From positions 1 to 60,616 of the forward strand of contig CAZUVM010000159.1 in the NCBI GenBank assembly GCA_964623885.1: a stretch of DNA of 60,616 nt. The letters run 5' to 3'. Below are positions 8,709 to 17,845 of the stretch, in pieces (the stretch's first letter is position 1; each line of letters begins with the position of its first letter). The position numbers were made by a program, and so were the translations under genes. This DNA is from CAZUVM01 sp964623885. Its GTDB lineage: Bacteria > Verrucomicrobiota > Verrucomicrobiia > Limisphaerales > UBA8199. The notes under the pieces were generated by a model, which saw only the letters and a list, made by a program, of their open reading frames with translations, was not told where the DNA came from and searched no databases.

Positions 8709-9287
8709 TTACTGCGCTCCGCCGCGCTGGATTTCACGCGAAATGGCGCGCACATCATCGGCGATCGCGACGGCCTTGGTACGCTGAAGCCCGTTTTCCT
8801 GGAAGATTGCTTGTACGTCGGCGAAGATGCCGTCCGGTTTTGCCTGGGGGTACTTGGCCGGGTTGAGGATGGCGTCCAACTCCTGGGCAAAACGCGCTCG
8901 TTTATCAACCGCCAGAGGTTTTTCTGCGAGCGCTGCCGCGAGATCCTGCGCTAGCTTGCCGGCTGAGGCGGGGGACGGTTTTGCCGTCAAAGCACCGGCC
9001 ATTATATCAGAAGTGAGTTTCTGTGTTTGATCGGCGGTTATGGTTGATCCGGGCTTAATCGCTGCCAGTTCCAGTTGTAGGCTGCTCAGCGCCGGTGTCG
9101 GCTTGGGCGCGGCAGTCGCGGCATTGGCAGTTCCCGGAGTTGGTTGAGTTGGGGGCGCCACTCCCTGGCGAACATTATTCTGGTTGCTCAATTCTTTCGC
9201 CCGCTCACGGACAATTGTTTCTGGACCAGCTTGGAGATTAAGGGTGAGCAAGATTAACGAGCCCAGCAGCGGGAAGGTCGGTTTCAT
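8709..9287 (-). CDS. Small secreted protein of unknown function
   Basis: This is a 192-residue protein. ATG 9287 gives a clean signal peptide (MKPTFPLLGSLILLTLNLQA); a TTG at 9308 would only lengthen it. Residues of about 45-75 form a Pro/Ala/Thr-rich linker. The rest is predicted alpha-helical, with two similar helical stretches ('SAGKLAQDLAAALAEKP' and 'FADVQAIFQENGLQRTKAV'). No cysteine or catalytic motif is seen. It is probably a periplasmic protein. It sits just upstream of the alpha/beta-hydrolase gene and may share its transcript. I do not recognise the family. Confidence 0.65.
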   Translation of the reverse strand: MKPTFPLLGSLILLTLNLQAGPETIVRERAKELSNQNNVRQGVAPPTQPTPGTANAATAAPKPTPALSSLQLELAAIKPGSTITADQTQKLTSDIMAGALTAKPSPASAGKLAQDLAAALAEKPLAVDKRARFAQELDAILNPAKYPQAKPDGIFADVQAIFQENGLQRTKAVAIADDVRAISREIQRGGAQ

Positions 9288-9532
9288 AAACGATCGATTT
9301 ACTGCCAATCCAAGGCTGCCTCGCGGCTGTCATAATGTCAAACTTGAGTTCGTTTGTTCATTAACTTTAGTTTAATAGAGATAATTCAGTTGCCAGGGTT
9401 GCATAAAGGTTTGCAGAACACTAAAACTCGCGCTCCGAAACCCTTATCTTCAGCCGCAGCCGCCGCCCCGGCGCTCGTCGGCAAGATCAGCGCCAAGGTC
9501 AGGAGCTGAGCCGTGCAAGGTCAATGCCGGTT

Positions 9533-9988
9533 CTACGCCACTTCCAACTCCGGCTTGGCGCATTCCAGGCCCCAGTAATGCGTGATGGACTCGAAAAGGT
9601 GTTCGACCGCGTGAAAGTCCATCGGTTTTACCATGTAGGCGTTGGCGCCTAGCTCATAGGCCCGGTTAATATCATCCGGATTGTCAGAAGAGGAAACGAT
9701 GACCACCGGTATGCGGCGCAACGGGCCGCTCGCACCCTTCACCCACTCGAGCACTTCAAACCCGGACTTTCGGGGCATTTTAATGTCCATTACGATCAGC
9801 TTCGGCAGCGGGTGCAATTGCCGATCACCGTACTTGCCTTCGCCTTTCAGGTAGCTGATGGCTTCCTGGCCGTCAGTCACCACCTGCAGCGGGTTACGAA
9901 TCTGCGCCATTTTGAAGGCCCGTTTGACCAGGAAGATGTCGTTCAAGTCGTCTTCGACGAGCAAAAAGGTAAAGGCTTTCGTCTCCAT
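9533..9988 (-). CDS. Stand-alone CheY-like response regulator
   Basis: This 151-residue protein is a single receiver domain with no output domain. The acidic pair is in 'LLVEDDLND', the phosphorylated aspartate in 'LIVMDIKMP', the threonine/serine switch in 'VVIVSSSDNPDD' and the lysine in 'AYMVKPMDF'. The spacing and the 'DLNDIFLVKRAFK' helix match the Rcp1-like group that often works with bacteriophytochrome or PAS/GAF kinases. No kinase is adjacent; the two PAS/GAF kinases at 27.6-31.5 kb are possible partners by type only. It lies downstream of the carbohydrate locus on the same strand, but a 134-nt gap separates them. Confidence 0.9.
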   Translation of the reverse strand: METKAFTFLLVEDDLNDIFLVKRAFKMAQIRNPLQVVTDGQEAISYLKGEGKYGDRQLHPLPKLIVMDIKMPRKSGFEVLEWVKGASGPLRRIPVVIVSSSDNPDDINRAYELGANAYMVKPMDFHAVEHLFESITHYWGLECAKPELEVA

Positions 9989-10122
9989 AAAGTGCAGCTA
10001 AATTACCTGCTAAACATAATGTAGCTCGGGTGGCGTCAAATGCCAAGTGACCGGGCCTCAGGCGCCTCAGGTGATCCGGCCCTGGTTAGGGCAACACTGT
10101 TCTTTGCTGGCGCTGAGTCCAA

Positions 10123-12198
10123 TTATTTTGGCACTGGCCGCAAATCGATCGGCTGAAAATCCAATTTCCGGGCGGGTGAACCGGGCTGGAGGCGGAAGTC
10201 GTACTTTTGCGGCGCGACGAATAGCGGGTCGGCGATGATGGAGTGGACGTCATGGTCCCGGACACGCCATTGGTCGAAGGTGGCTCCGGCGAAAGACATT
10301 TCGGTGGAGCCGGGTTTCAGTCGTGAATCCCAATAAATATTTCGGTCCATGACATACTTGTCGTTGGACCAATTGCCGCCCAGGAGCACACCGGAATCGA
10401 AATAGACGATATTGGTGGTGAAACTAAAACTGAGATGCGGCTCAGGTCGGGTGCGCTGGAGCTGTTGATCGCGGCCAAACGCGAAGATGTTATTTTGGAC
10501 AAAATTGGTGGCGCCGTAGTGCTGATGAAAGCCGCCGTGGGTGGTGCGGTAGACGACGTTGCTGCGGGCGACAATACTGCTGCTGCCTTCATCGAAATAA
10601 ATCCCCCAGCCGCCGTAGCGCAGTCCGGCAATGTCGTGCCACAAGTTATTAAGGATGCGGGTGCCGGGCTGCTGGCCGAGTGTGTAAATGCCGCCCATAT
10701 CACTCAGGATAGGGCCGTCGCCATCGGCCTTGATGCCGATGTGGTGGACGTGATTGAAAGCGACGTAGTTGTTTGTAGCCGCCGCGGGTCCGTAGCCCCA
10801 CGTCCAGCCGATGGAGATTCCCGTATAATAAAAATCGTGGATGAGGTTATGCGTAAGGCTATTGTCTGGTGACTGGCCGATCCAGATGCCGATGCCGCTC
10901 GGAAACATTTTGCCGCCATCGCGAATCTCGCAATGGCTGACATTATTAGATCTGCTTTGATCCGCTGCATCATGACGAATGGCGGTCTCGCCGAGCTTAA
11001 TGCCGCCCGCGCCCAGGTCTGAGAAGTTACACCGAACGATCCAGTTGCCACAGCAGCCACGCGCCAGTTCCAAACCGTAATCGCCCAGGTGCTCGAAAGT
11101 GCACGCTTCCCAAACGCAATCCCGCACGCCATCACCGTGTATGGCACCGGGCACGCCCACGGCGGCCTGGCCAAATCCGCCTACGTCGGCTTTGGGTGGC
11201 GGCCAGATTTCAGGTTTCGCTTTGCCGCTTTCGAAACCGGCCGGAAAGCACCACTCGGTATGCGCAAAGGTCAGACCGCGAAACTGGATCCGCTTGATGA
11301 ACTGGCCGGCTTCCGGGTTGCCGGTAAAGCGGACAACCTGGCTCATCGCCGGTGCTACGGCTTCGATATGTTCGAGGTTTTCTCCCGAACGCGGCAGGTA
11401 ATACAAGGTTCCGGCGATGGGATCCAAATACCACTCGCCGGGTTCATCCAGGGCTTCAAAAGCGCCTTCCAGCCAATAAAGATCGTTAGTAGCCAGTTGG
11501 AAAACCGAATGCTTGGTGAACGTGACGAGATGCTGTGCTTCATCCACGCTCGCAACGGGCAGGCGTGACTCGACCCATCGGTTCATCACCAGGATTTCTG
11601 CGTTGGTTATAGTTTTCCAATCCTTCAGGTCGCCATCTTTGAAAGTGAATCGTGATTGGCCCTGCGTCCATTCTTTGGTTTCTTCCGGCAAACCGGCGAC
11701 ACTGAAATAGCCGTGGTTCGGATGCCGAGCGCGCACGGCTCGCCTGCCGTTCACCCAGAGCTCGCGGAAAAACCAATTGCCACCACGTGCTTCAGGGACA
11801 TTCGCGGCCCACAGGTTTTTTCCATCAACCGTCACAGGTTTCCATCCGGTAATGCGGCGGCCACCGCTCAGGACCGGCGTCTCGTTGCGGTACGCGGCAA
11901 ACGTCACCTCCGAGTCCTCGGGTTTCAATTCGAGTGGTTCCTTCAGGTAATAAACGCCTCCGCGGATGAAAATGATGGCCGGCCAGTTTGTCGGTATCCG
12001 CCTTGCCTGGCGAACAGAGTCGACCGCTCGTGACAACGTCGCGAAGGGACCGTCACCATTCGATGCATTCGGTGAGTCCCGGTGACCGGACCATTGATCG
12101 TTGCCGTTGGTAGCGACGTAAAACAGCAAAGGTGCGGCAGCAAAAGCCGACGTGAACAAACTGAACAGAAGCACTGCCAAAACCGAGGTTTTCATCAT
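10123..12198 (-). CDS. Secreted right-handed beta-helix protein, GH141-like
   Basis: This is a 691-residue protein with a signal peptide (LAVLLFSLFTSAFA). It begins with 'LLFYVATNGNDQWSGHRDSP' and 'GPFATLSRAVDSVRQAR', the entry strands of secreted beta-helix glycosidases. A middle segment 'GEWYLDPIAGTLYYLPRSGE' is characteristic of the GH141 group (fucosidase/xylanase activities on pectin and xylan side chains). Many parallel-helix rungs follow (for example 'NNVSHCEIRDGG' and 'NSLTHNLIHDFYYTGISIGW'). Its start is 4 nt after the stop of the pectate-lyase-fold gene, so the two form an operon. I infer breakdown of plant cell-wall glycans outside the cytoplasm. Assignment to GH141 rests on these motifs only; another beta-helix family is possible. 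Confidence 0.8.
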   Translation of the reverse strand: MMKTSVLAVLLFSLFTSAFAAAPLLFYVATNGNDQWSGHRDSPNASNGDGPFATLSRAVDSVRQARRIPTNWPAIIFIRGGVYYLKEPLELKPEDSEVTFAAYRNETPVLSGGRRITGWKPVTVDGKNLWAANVPEARGGNWFFRELWVNGRRAVRARHPNHGYFSVAGLPEETKEWTQGQSRFTFKDGDLKDWKTITNAEILVMNRWVESRLPVASVDEAQHLVTFTKHSVFQLATNDLYWLEGAFEALDEPGEWYLDPIAGTLYYLPRSGENLEHIEAVAPAMSQVVRFTGNPEAGQFIKRIQFRGLTFAHTEWCFPAGFESGKAKPEIWPPPKADVGGFGQAAVGVPGAIHGDGVRDCVWEACTFEHLGDYGLELARGCCGNWIVRCNFSDLGAGGIKLGETAIRHDAADQSRSNNVSHCEIRDGGKMFPSGIGIWIGQSPDNSLTHNLIHDFYYTGISIGWTWGYGPAAATNNYVAFNHVHHIGIKADGDGPILSDMGGIYTLGQQPGTRILNNLWHDIAGLRYGGWGIYFDEGSSSIVARSNVVYRTTHGGFHQHYGATNFVQNNIFAFGRDQQLQRTRPEPHLSFSFTTNIVYFDSGVLLGGNWSNDKYVMDRNIYWDSRLKPGSTEMSFAGATFDQWRVRDHDVHSIIADPLFVAPQKYDFRLQPGSPARKLDFQPIDLRPVPK

Positions 12199-12202
12199 AG
12201 CT

Positions 12203-13495
12203 TCATTGCTCCGTGTCTGTGCCCAGGCTCGCTGATAGCTTGCTGTGATTGAGGAGCCGCGGCTTGCCCTTAATCAGGTTGTCCGAGATGACTGCATGAA
12301 GGACGTTTGTGCCCAGCTCGATTTGAGTTTTGTCCTGCTGGAACTCACAACCGCGGACAAGGACCGACCCGCCTGAAACCTGGAGCGCCGGTCGGCCTTC
12401 GTTCTTGTGGTCCCATTGCATGAAAGTGCAATCGCTGAACCCGGTAGTGCCGCGGCCGGCGAGTTTTGCGATTTGATTGCACGGGCCCCAGAACGCGCAA
12501 TTCACGAAGCGCACGCTGCCGGAGTTGCTGTTTTCAACGCGAACCATCGTCGGGTCCGGGCCGTGAAACGAAACGAATTCGCCATTCGAAATCAGCAGGG
12601 CCATCGGCGCCGCATTCTCAACGACGACCGCCGTGAAACAATCGTCGGCGCCGATGCCGAGGAAGTTGCCGTTGCAAACGCCGGCGCGGGTTTGGATGAA
12701 TTTGTAACCGATGTTATATCCAAAGCAAAAAGTGTTGAACATATATTGCCAATCGCTGCGGCCGATGACGAAAGCTTCGCCATGCTCCTGCTGCCAGTGG
12801 AAGACCTGCGGGTTCATCGTCCACCAGGGATTGAAATGCACGTTTTCGATGCGGCCGATGTCGTAGATGTCGTCCACATAAATCCCGCGGCGCAGCGGTT
12901 GGCCGGAAACATCGCGGATGAGGTGCCGCTCGTTATGCGCGGCGTCAATACCGTTATAGGGATTTAGCAGTTCGACTCCGAGCACGGCGGGATTTTTCCC
13001 ACGCATGGCGATGGCCCACGGGTAGGGCGCGGGTTCTGCCGTCGCGTTCTGTTCGGGATAATAAAGCACGACGCCTTTGAGCGTGCTGTTCTGGCTCAAA
13101 GTGATGAACGCCGGACCTTCTTCCTTGCCGCGCCCTTCGGTGACGAGGAACGTTGTGCCGTCATCCGTGGGTTTGGCCATGCCGCGGTTGCGCAGGCCGA
13201 CATGTGAAGGCACGGATTCCCAAACGCCTTTGAGAGTAACCGCGCTCGGAATCGTAAGGTGGCCTGCAAAAAAATAATTGCCGCGCGGGGCATAGACCAC
13301 GCCGCCGCCTGCCTGGCTGGCCGTATCAAGCGCCTTCTGGAATGCGGTGGTGTCATCGCTCTTGCCGTCTCCTTTGGCGCCGAAATCAAGAACGGAATAG
13401 AGGTCGGAGGCAGGGGAAGCCGCCAAGGTGAACGTGGCGAAAAGAACAAACAGCGAAGACGCAAAGACGCGAAATAGCAACGCCGAGGACGACAT
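12203..13495 (-). CDS. Secreted pectate-lyase-superfamily (beta-helix) protein
   Basis: The protein has 430 residues from ATG 13495, with an N-terminal hydrophobic export segment (ALLFRVFASSLFVLFATFTLA). The domain start 'YSVLDFGAKGDGKSDDTTAFQKAL' is the standard opening of the pectate-lyase-3/GH28-like fold, followed by beta-helix rungs. The frame stays open upstream to 13783, but that extension runs through a palindromic repeat and ahead of the signal sequence, so I exclude it. The catalytic Asp pattern of classical polygalacturonases is not evident; polysaccharide lyase, glycosidase or epimerase activity are all possible. It is translated just ahead of the GH141-like gene. Confidence 0.82.
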   Translation of the reverse strand: MSSSALLFRVFASSLFVLFATFTLAASPASDLYSVLDFGAKGDGKSDDTTAFQKALDTASQAGGGVVYAPRGNYFFAGHLTIPSAVTLKGVWESVPSHVGLRNRGMAKPTDDGTTFLVTEGRGKEEGPAFITLSQNSTLKGVVLYYPEQNATAEPAPYPWAIAMRGKNPAVLGVELLNPYNGIDAAHNERHLIRDVSGQPLRRGIYVDDIYDIGRIENVHFNPWWTMNPQVFHWQQEHGEAFVIGRSDWQYMFNTFCFGYNIGYKFIQTRAGVCNGNFLGIGADDCFTAVVVENAAPMALLISNGEFVSFHGPDPTMVRVENSNSGSVRFVNCAFWGPCNQIAKLAGRGTTGFSDCTFMQWDHKNEGRPALQVSGGSVLVRGCEFQQDKTQIELGTNVLHAVISDNLIKGKPRLLNHSKLSASLGTDTEQ

Positions 13496-13535
13496 CCCTA
13501 CTATCGCCGAATTGCAGAGGTTATCACACGTGGAA

Positions 13536-13654
13536 GTAGCGCAGGCCTCCAAGCCTGCTGTTTCGCCGACTTCCAGTCGGCAACGCACTTGGCCGCGAAC
13601 CGGCCTTCGCAGGTTGGAAACCTGCGATACAGCAGGCTCGGAGGCCTGCGCTAC
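13536..13654. repeat. Complex palindromic (REP-like) element with nested hairpins
   Basis: Outer arms (13536-13561 and 13629-13654) begin and end with GTAGCGCAGGCCTCC / GGAGGCCTGCGCTAC and pair over about 26 bp with one mismatch. Inside lie three more hairpins: 13565-13581 (GCCGACT/AGTCGGC), 13591-13605 (GGCCG/CGGCC) and 13608-13626 (CGCAGGTT/AACCTGCG). The whole could fold as a four-arm cruciform. It lies between the GH2 and pectate-lyase-fold genes. It looks like a mobile intergenic repeat rather than a simple terminator. Confidence 0.8.
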
Positions 13655-13724
13655 GGGGTCGGACGTTCGAGTTGCACAATCAGGGAGTATCCAGGTGAAA
13701 TAGCTTCCGTGTCCTTGCCCTGGT

Positions 13725-13752
13725 GTAACACCCCGCTGAAGCTGGGTGTTAC
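13725..13752. repeat. Perfect 9-bp hairpin between GH2 and pectate-lyase-fold genes
   Basis: GTAACACCC and GGGTGTTAC pair perfectly, with an inner GCT/AGC stem. It begins about 35 nt beyond the GH2 stop codon. No T-run follows on the minus strand, so it is either a stabilising or processing structure or another small intergenic repeat, not a standard terminator. Confidence 0.6.
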
Positions 13753-13786
13753 TGAAATGCTCCCGCGCGTTTGGCTTGTGCATAAA

Positions 13787-15655
13787 CTATTTTGCAGAAT
13801 TGGTTTTGTCTGCAGGTGTCACCGCGCCCGATCCATAGGTCAATCGCTGGCGATTGGCTTCCGAGATCTTCTTCAAATCCATTTTGATCAGCTCTCGATC
13901 GTAGGTCATGAGTCCGTTAACCTCGACCTCGACATCCGTGGTTTGGGTATAGACCGCGGCGGATAAACCCTTTTCGTGGATCAACGGGAAAAGTTTCGAG
14001 GTCAAATCGAGGTATGCGGAAGTCAGCGCGACGGAGTTTGTGAAACTGCGGTAGCCCCAATTCTTCTCCGCCTGCCAGGTATGCCCGCTGATGGGCAGGC
14101 CGAGCCCACCGAACTCGCCCAGCACAATGGCACGGTTTTGCTCCGGTTCCGGTGCGCCCGGGCCGGGGTATTTGTGCATGTCATTCACGTCGCCCACATG
14201 GCGATCGGTCCAACCGCTCGCATCATCGACCAGCCGCGACGGATCGAGTTGTTTGACCAGGTCAACGACATGAGCGGTGTTCCATTGACCCCAGCCTTCA
14301 TTGTAAGGCACCCACATGACGATGCAGGGATGGTTGCCGCGGCCGGTCACCAGTGCTTTCAGTTCCTGCTCGAACTCGGTAGACGATTCCGGCAACCGCT
14401 CAATGTCGGCGTCGCGCGGCCGAATGTAGCGGTCACCGCTCGGCATGTCTTGCCAGACGAGCAGGCCGAGTTTATCGCACCAATAATACCAGCGTTCCGG
14501 CTCAACTTTGACGTGTTTGCGGGCAAGATTGAAGCCAAGCCTTTTGGTGGTCTCGATGTCAGAACGCAACGCCGCGTCCGTCGGGGCGGTGTAGATGCCA
14601 TCGGGCCAGAAGCCCTGGTCCAACGGTCCGAATTGAAAATACGGCTCGTTGTTCAGCATCAGGCGCGTGAACCCGTTTTGGTCCTTGCCCAGCGAGATTT
14701 TGCGCATGCCGAAGTAACTCTCGACTTTGTCAACCGTGCGGCTGCCGAGCTTTAGAGACACTGTCAGGTCGTAGAGGTGCGGATGCTCGGGGGACCAAAG
14801 TTTGGCGTTCTTGATTTCAATTCTGATGAGTTGGCCGGGCCGCTCGGAGACGGTGTACTTGCGGAGACCGTCATGCACGCTCGCTTCGATGGTGTAAGCC
14901 CCGAGCAGAGCCGTCGTGACCGGCTGGATCGTGACGGAATTGCGATCCAGATCGGGTGTGATCCTCAGGTCGTTGATATGGGCGGCGCTGACGGGTTCGA
15001 TCCAAACGGTTTGCCAGATCCCGCTGGTCGGCGTGTACCAGATGCCGCCGGGTTTGCGGACTTGTTTACCTCGCGGCTGCGTGCCGGCGTCGGTCGGGTC
15101 CCACGCCGATACAACCAGTTCGTTGTGGCCGTCGGGGCTGAGCGAGGGGGTGATGTCAAAGGTGAAGCCGTCATAACCGCCGCGGTGCTCGCCCAGTTCC
15201 TTGCCGTTAAGCCAGGCCTTGGCCTCAAAGTCGACCGCGCCAAAATGGAGCAGGATGCTGCGCCCGCGCCATCGGCGGGGGATGTCAAAGCTGCGGCGGT
15301 ACCAAACGCGATCGTTCTCGGAGACGCGCTGCATCACGCCGGAGAGCGAGGACTCGATTGGAAACGGGATAAGAATCTGAGTGGTGAACGAACCTGGTTT
15401 AGGATCATCTTTCGGCGCCACTGCCAGGTCCCACAGTCCGTTCAGGTTCATCCAATCGGAACGGGCCATTTGCGGGCGGGGGTAATCCGGCAAAGCATTT
15501 TGAGGGGAAACCTCCTTCGCCCACCGCGTCTTAAGCGGTCCTGCACCTGTCTGCCAGGCAGCCTCGACACGAAAAGAAACAGCCAGAAAGGAGATTATAA
15601 ACGCACACGGTACAGCTCTTATTCTCATATTATTTAAGTAAAGATTTGATTTCAT
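13787..15655 (-). CDS. Secreted glycoside hydrolase family 2 enzyme
   Basis: This is a retaining glycosidase of the beta-galactosidase/glucuronidase clan, 622 residues. A signal peptide (FIISFLAVSFRVEA) precedes the sugar-binding jelly roll ('DWMNLNGLWDLAV', 'WYRRSFDIP', 'GYDGFTFDIT'), an immunoglobulin-like middle domain and a TIM barrel ('NLARKHVKVEPERWYYWCDKLGLLVWQDMP'). The acid/base glutamate is in 'PYNEGWGQ' and the nucleophile candidate in 'IVLGEFGGLG'. ATG 15655 has an AGG about 6 nt upstream; ATG 15628 also gives a signal peptide. It starts 25 nt after the GH127 stop and is probably co-transcribed with it. The exact sugar is not evident; pectin or arabinan side chains are suggested by context. 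Confidence 0.9.
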   Translation of the reverse strand: MKSNLYLNNMRIRAVPCAFIISFLAVSFRVEAAWQTGAGPLKTRWAKEVSPQNALPDYPRPQMARSDWMNLNGLWDLAVAPKDDPKPGSFTTQILIPFPIESSLSGVMQRVSENDRVWYRRSFDIPRRWRGRSILLHFGAVDFEAKAWLNGKELGEHRGGYDGFTFDITPSLSPDGHNELVVSAWDPTDAGTQPRGKQVRKPGGIWYTPTSGIWQTVWIEPVSAAHINDLRITPDLDRNSVTIQPVTTALLGAYTIEASVHDGLRKYTVSERPGQLIRIEIKNAKLWSPEHPHLYDLTVSLKLGSRTVDKVESYFGMRKISLGKDQNGFTRLMLNNEPYFQFGPLDQGFWPDGIYTAPTDAALRSDIETTKRLGFNLARKHVKVEPERWYYWCDKLGLLVWQDMPSGDRYIRPRDADIERLPESSTEFEQELKALVTGRGNHPCIVMWVPYNEGWGQWNTAHVVDLVKQLDPSRLVDDASGWTDRHVGDVNDMHKYPGPGAPEPEQNRAIVLGEFGGLGLPISGHTWQAEKNWGYRSFTNSVALTSAYLDLTSKLFPLIHEKGLSAAVYTQTTDVEVEVNGLMTYDRELIKMDLKKISEANRQRLTYGSGAVTPADKTNSAK

Positions 15656-15680
15656 TTACCTGTCCCCAGTTTTCCTGTCT

Positions 15681-17735
15681 TCATCTCACTGCCGGAAACG
15701 ACGTGATCCGCAGGCGCGCTGCGCCCATCGGAATGAGTTCCACCTTCTCTATCGGTTCGCTGGTCTGGACCGGGCTCTGTGGGATCTTGCCTACCAGACC
15801 GTTAGCGTTCTGTTTCCACGCCGGGATCTTTCTGGCCTTGGCTTGTATGGTGATTGGCGCTGCCTCGGCTGTGAAGGGCTGTCCAGCCACTGGGCCTGCC
15901 TTGCGCACGAGCCGCAAGCTGCGGTCGGGATGTTTCTGATCGACCACCAAGCCATAGTTCCAGGCGGTGGTGGGGAACACTTCGAACTCCGGCCAGCTTT
16001 GGTTACTTCCATATCGCGTCCAACGCTCACCGATGTCGAGTGAGAACGTCAACGGCCCATAATCGACTGAAACAGAGTTTTTATTCTTCTCCCAATCACG
16101 CACACCCAAATGCATTGGAAGATGCAGGACCAACGTATCCCCTTCCTGCCAACGACGGTTAATCACGACATAACTTAGCGGCTTTGCGTTCACGCGAACC
16201 GCCGTGCCGTTGATTTTTAACGAAGGCTTGGAGCACCAGCGCGGGATTCTCAGGTACAGAGGAAACTTTGCCGGTTGCGACGGCGCGATTTTAAGCGTGA
16301 CGCTCTCATCGAAAGGATAATCGGTGCTTTCATTGATCTTTACCGCGACATTGTCCCCGACTTTCGCGTTAACCTCACTTGCGGCATAAAGCGAAGCGCA
16401 TAATCCTCGGTCGGGAGTCGCCAGCCACAGCTCCTCAGCGTAATAAGGCCAGCCGTGGGAAACGTTGTGCTGGCAACAACGATAGACCTCGCCCGGACTA
16501 TAGGAAAACATCGTGCCCTCGTTTTGCACGCCGGGAGCTTTGTTGCCCTTATCCAATTGCACCTGGTTTGCGCAAGTCAGGTAGTGCAGCCCTTTGAGAT
16601 CCGGTGTGAGAGCCGCCGGTAGCGAGTTGAAAGCGAGTTCTTCGCAGCGATCCGCCCAAACGGGGTTACCGGAAATCTTCGTCAGCATTTCGAAGCTATG
16701 CATGAACTCGACGATCCCGCAGGTCTCGAATCCCTGCCGCGGGTCCGTGTAACCCGGTCGGCAGTTCTCGTCGCCTCCAAAGCCCCCGCCGGGGAACTGG
16801 CCATACGTGTCCATTACCGTGTCGTAGTTACGCTCCGCCTGGTCGAGGTACTTCAATTCGTGCGCCTGCTGGTAGTAGACCCCGGGCTCTCGAAAACCTT
16901 GGGCAATGTTGACATTATGCCAGTTGATCACGCCGGTATCCCAGCGTGCCATGTTGTCGTGGATTCGTTTCGCGAGCTCGAGCATCCACGTTTCGCCGGT
17001 GCGATTGTAGAGCCAATACAATGTCTCGATGTTGTCTCCGAACCGGATTTTGGGCCAGTAACCGGCGCTAAAATCATCACTAGGCTGCGCGTTGAGCCAG
17101 CGGAAATAACGCGTAAGAAACGGCAGCACACGTTCGTCGCCAGTGGCTTCGAAGAACGACTGGAGCACATTACACATCACCATGTGCGGCCAAAGATCGG
17201 GTTTGCCTTTCAGCCCGGTTTTCAAGCCGCGCGGTCCGAACCACCCATCGGCTTCCTGGCTGGCCAGCACCGCGTCGATCCACTTGCGCGCATGGGCGAT
17301 GATGGTGGGATCCTTCAGCACGTAACCGAGGTCCCCGTAACCTTTCAGCCAATACGGCAACTCCTCCCATCCGCTATGGCCCTGGCCTTCGGGGTTGGCC
17401 CAGGCGTTCTCGTCGAATTTGCACCACTTCGAAATTTCTTCGAGGTGACCGATCATACCCTCGGCCTCCAATTCGAGTTGATGGCGCAGCCAGCCATTCG
17501 GTGTGATGCTCCCAATGGGCAGCTTCATTAGCGGGGACGGTTGCAGCGGTGATCGATTGCCCATGTAGAAAGAATCTGTGGTGGCTGTTTCCGGGGCAGT
17601 GACTACCTTAATCTCGGCTGTATCCGTTGCCGCATAGCACCACGTCGTGAGCGCTGCGCTTACTATAACGGCGAGCAGGTAAAGCCGGTTCTCCGGAACC
17701 AGTGACATTTTTGCTGAGGAGTTAGCAATGTTCAT
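15681..17735 (-). CDS. Secreted GH127-type beta-L-arabinofuranosidase (DUF1680)
   Basis: This is a zinc-thiolate glycosidase that releases beta-linked L-arabinofuranose, 684 residues from ATG 17735. The open frame extends to 17948, but that part overlaps pncA and precedes the signal segment (LYLLAVIVSAALTTWCYA). The GH127/GH146 metal residues are all present: Glu337 and Cys339 in 'GFETCG', and Cys420-Cys421 in 'VYRCCQHN', one of them the nucleophile by analogy with HypBA1. An alpha/alpha barrel occupies about 60-440, followed by beta domains. It is the first gene of the carbohydrate locus and was probably acquired for pectic arabinan or plant glycoprotein use. Assignment to the family is firm; specificity is inferred. 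Confidence 0.9.
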   Translation of the reverse strand: MNIANSSAKMSLVPENRLYLLAVIVSAALTTWCYAATDTAEIKVVTAPETATTDSFYMGNRSPLQPSPLMKLPIGSITPNGWLRHQLELEAEGMIGHLEEISKWCKFDENAWANPEGQGHSGWEELPYWLKGYGDLGYVLKDPTIIAHARKWIDAVLASQEADGWFGPRGLKTGLKGKPDLWPHMVMCNVLQSFFEATGDERVLPFLTRYFRWLNAQPSDDFSAGYWPKIRFGDNIETLYWLYNRTGETWMLELAKRIHDNMARWDTGVINWHNVNIAQGFREPGVYYQQAHELKYLDQAERNYDTVMDTYGQFPGGGFGGDENCRPGYTDPRQGFETCGIVEFMHSFEMLTKISGNPVWADRCEELAFNSLPAALTPDLKGLHYLTCANQVQLDKGNKAPGVQNEGTMFSYSPGEVYRCCQHNVSHGWPYYAEELWLATPDRGLCASLYAASEVNAKVGDNVAVKINESTDYPFDESVTLKIAPSQPAKFPLYLRIPRWCSKPSLKINGTAVRVNAKPLSYVVINRRWQEGDTLVLHLPMHLGVRDWEKNKNSVSVDYGPLTFSLDIGERWTRYGSNQSWPEFEVFPTTAWNYGLVVDQKHPDRSLRLVRKAGPVAGQPFTAEAAPITIQAKARKIPAWKQNANGLVGKIPQSPVQTSEPIEKVELIPMGAARLRITSFPAVR

Positions 17736-17845
17736 GCGATCGGGTGGGGCCGTTCGGCCGAGCCAGTATTTAACAGGCTTGCGAAGTAGTAAGTCAAGCA
17801 GCCGAGACTCGCTACGGGCTGCGCTGCGCTGGCATGACAGCTTGT

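Noticed and set aside
13496..13783. Long N-terminal extension of the pectate-lyase-fold protein
   Set aside because: It is the translation of a palindromic repeat and lies ahead of the signal peptide.
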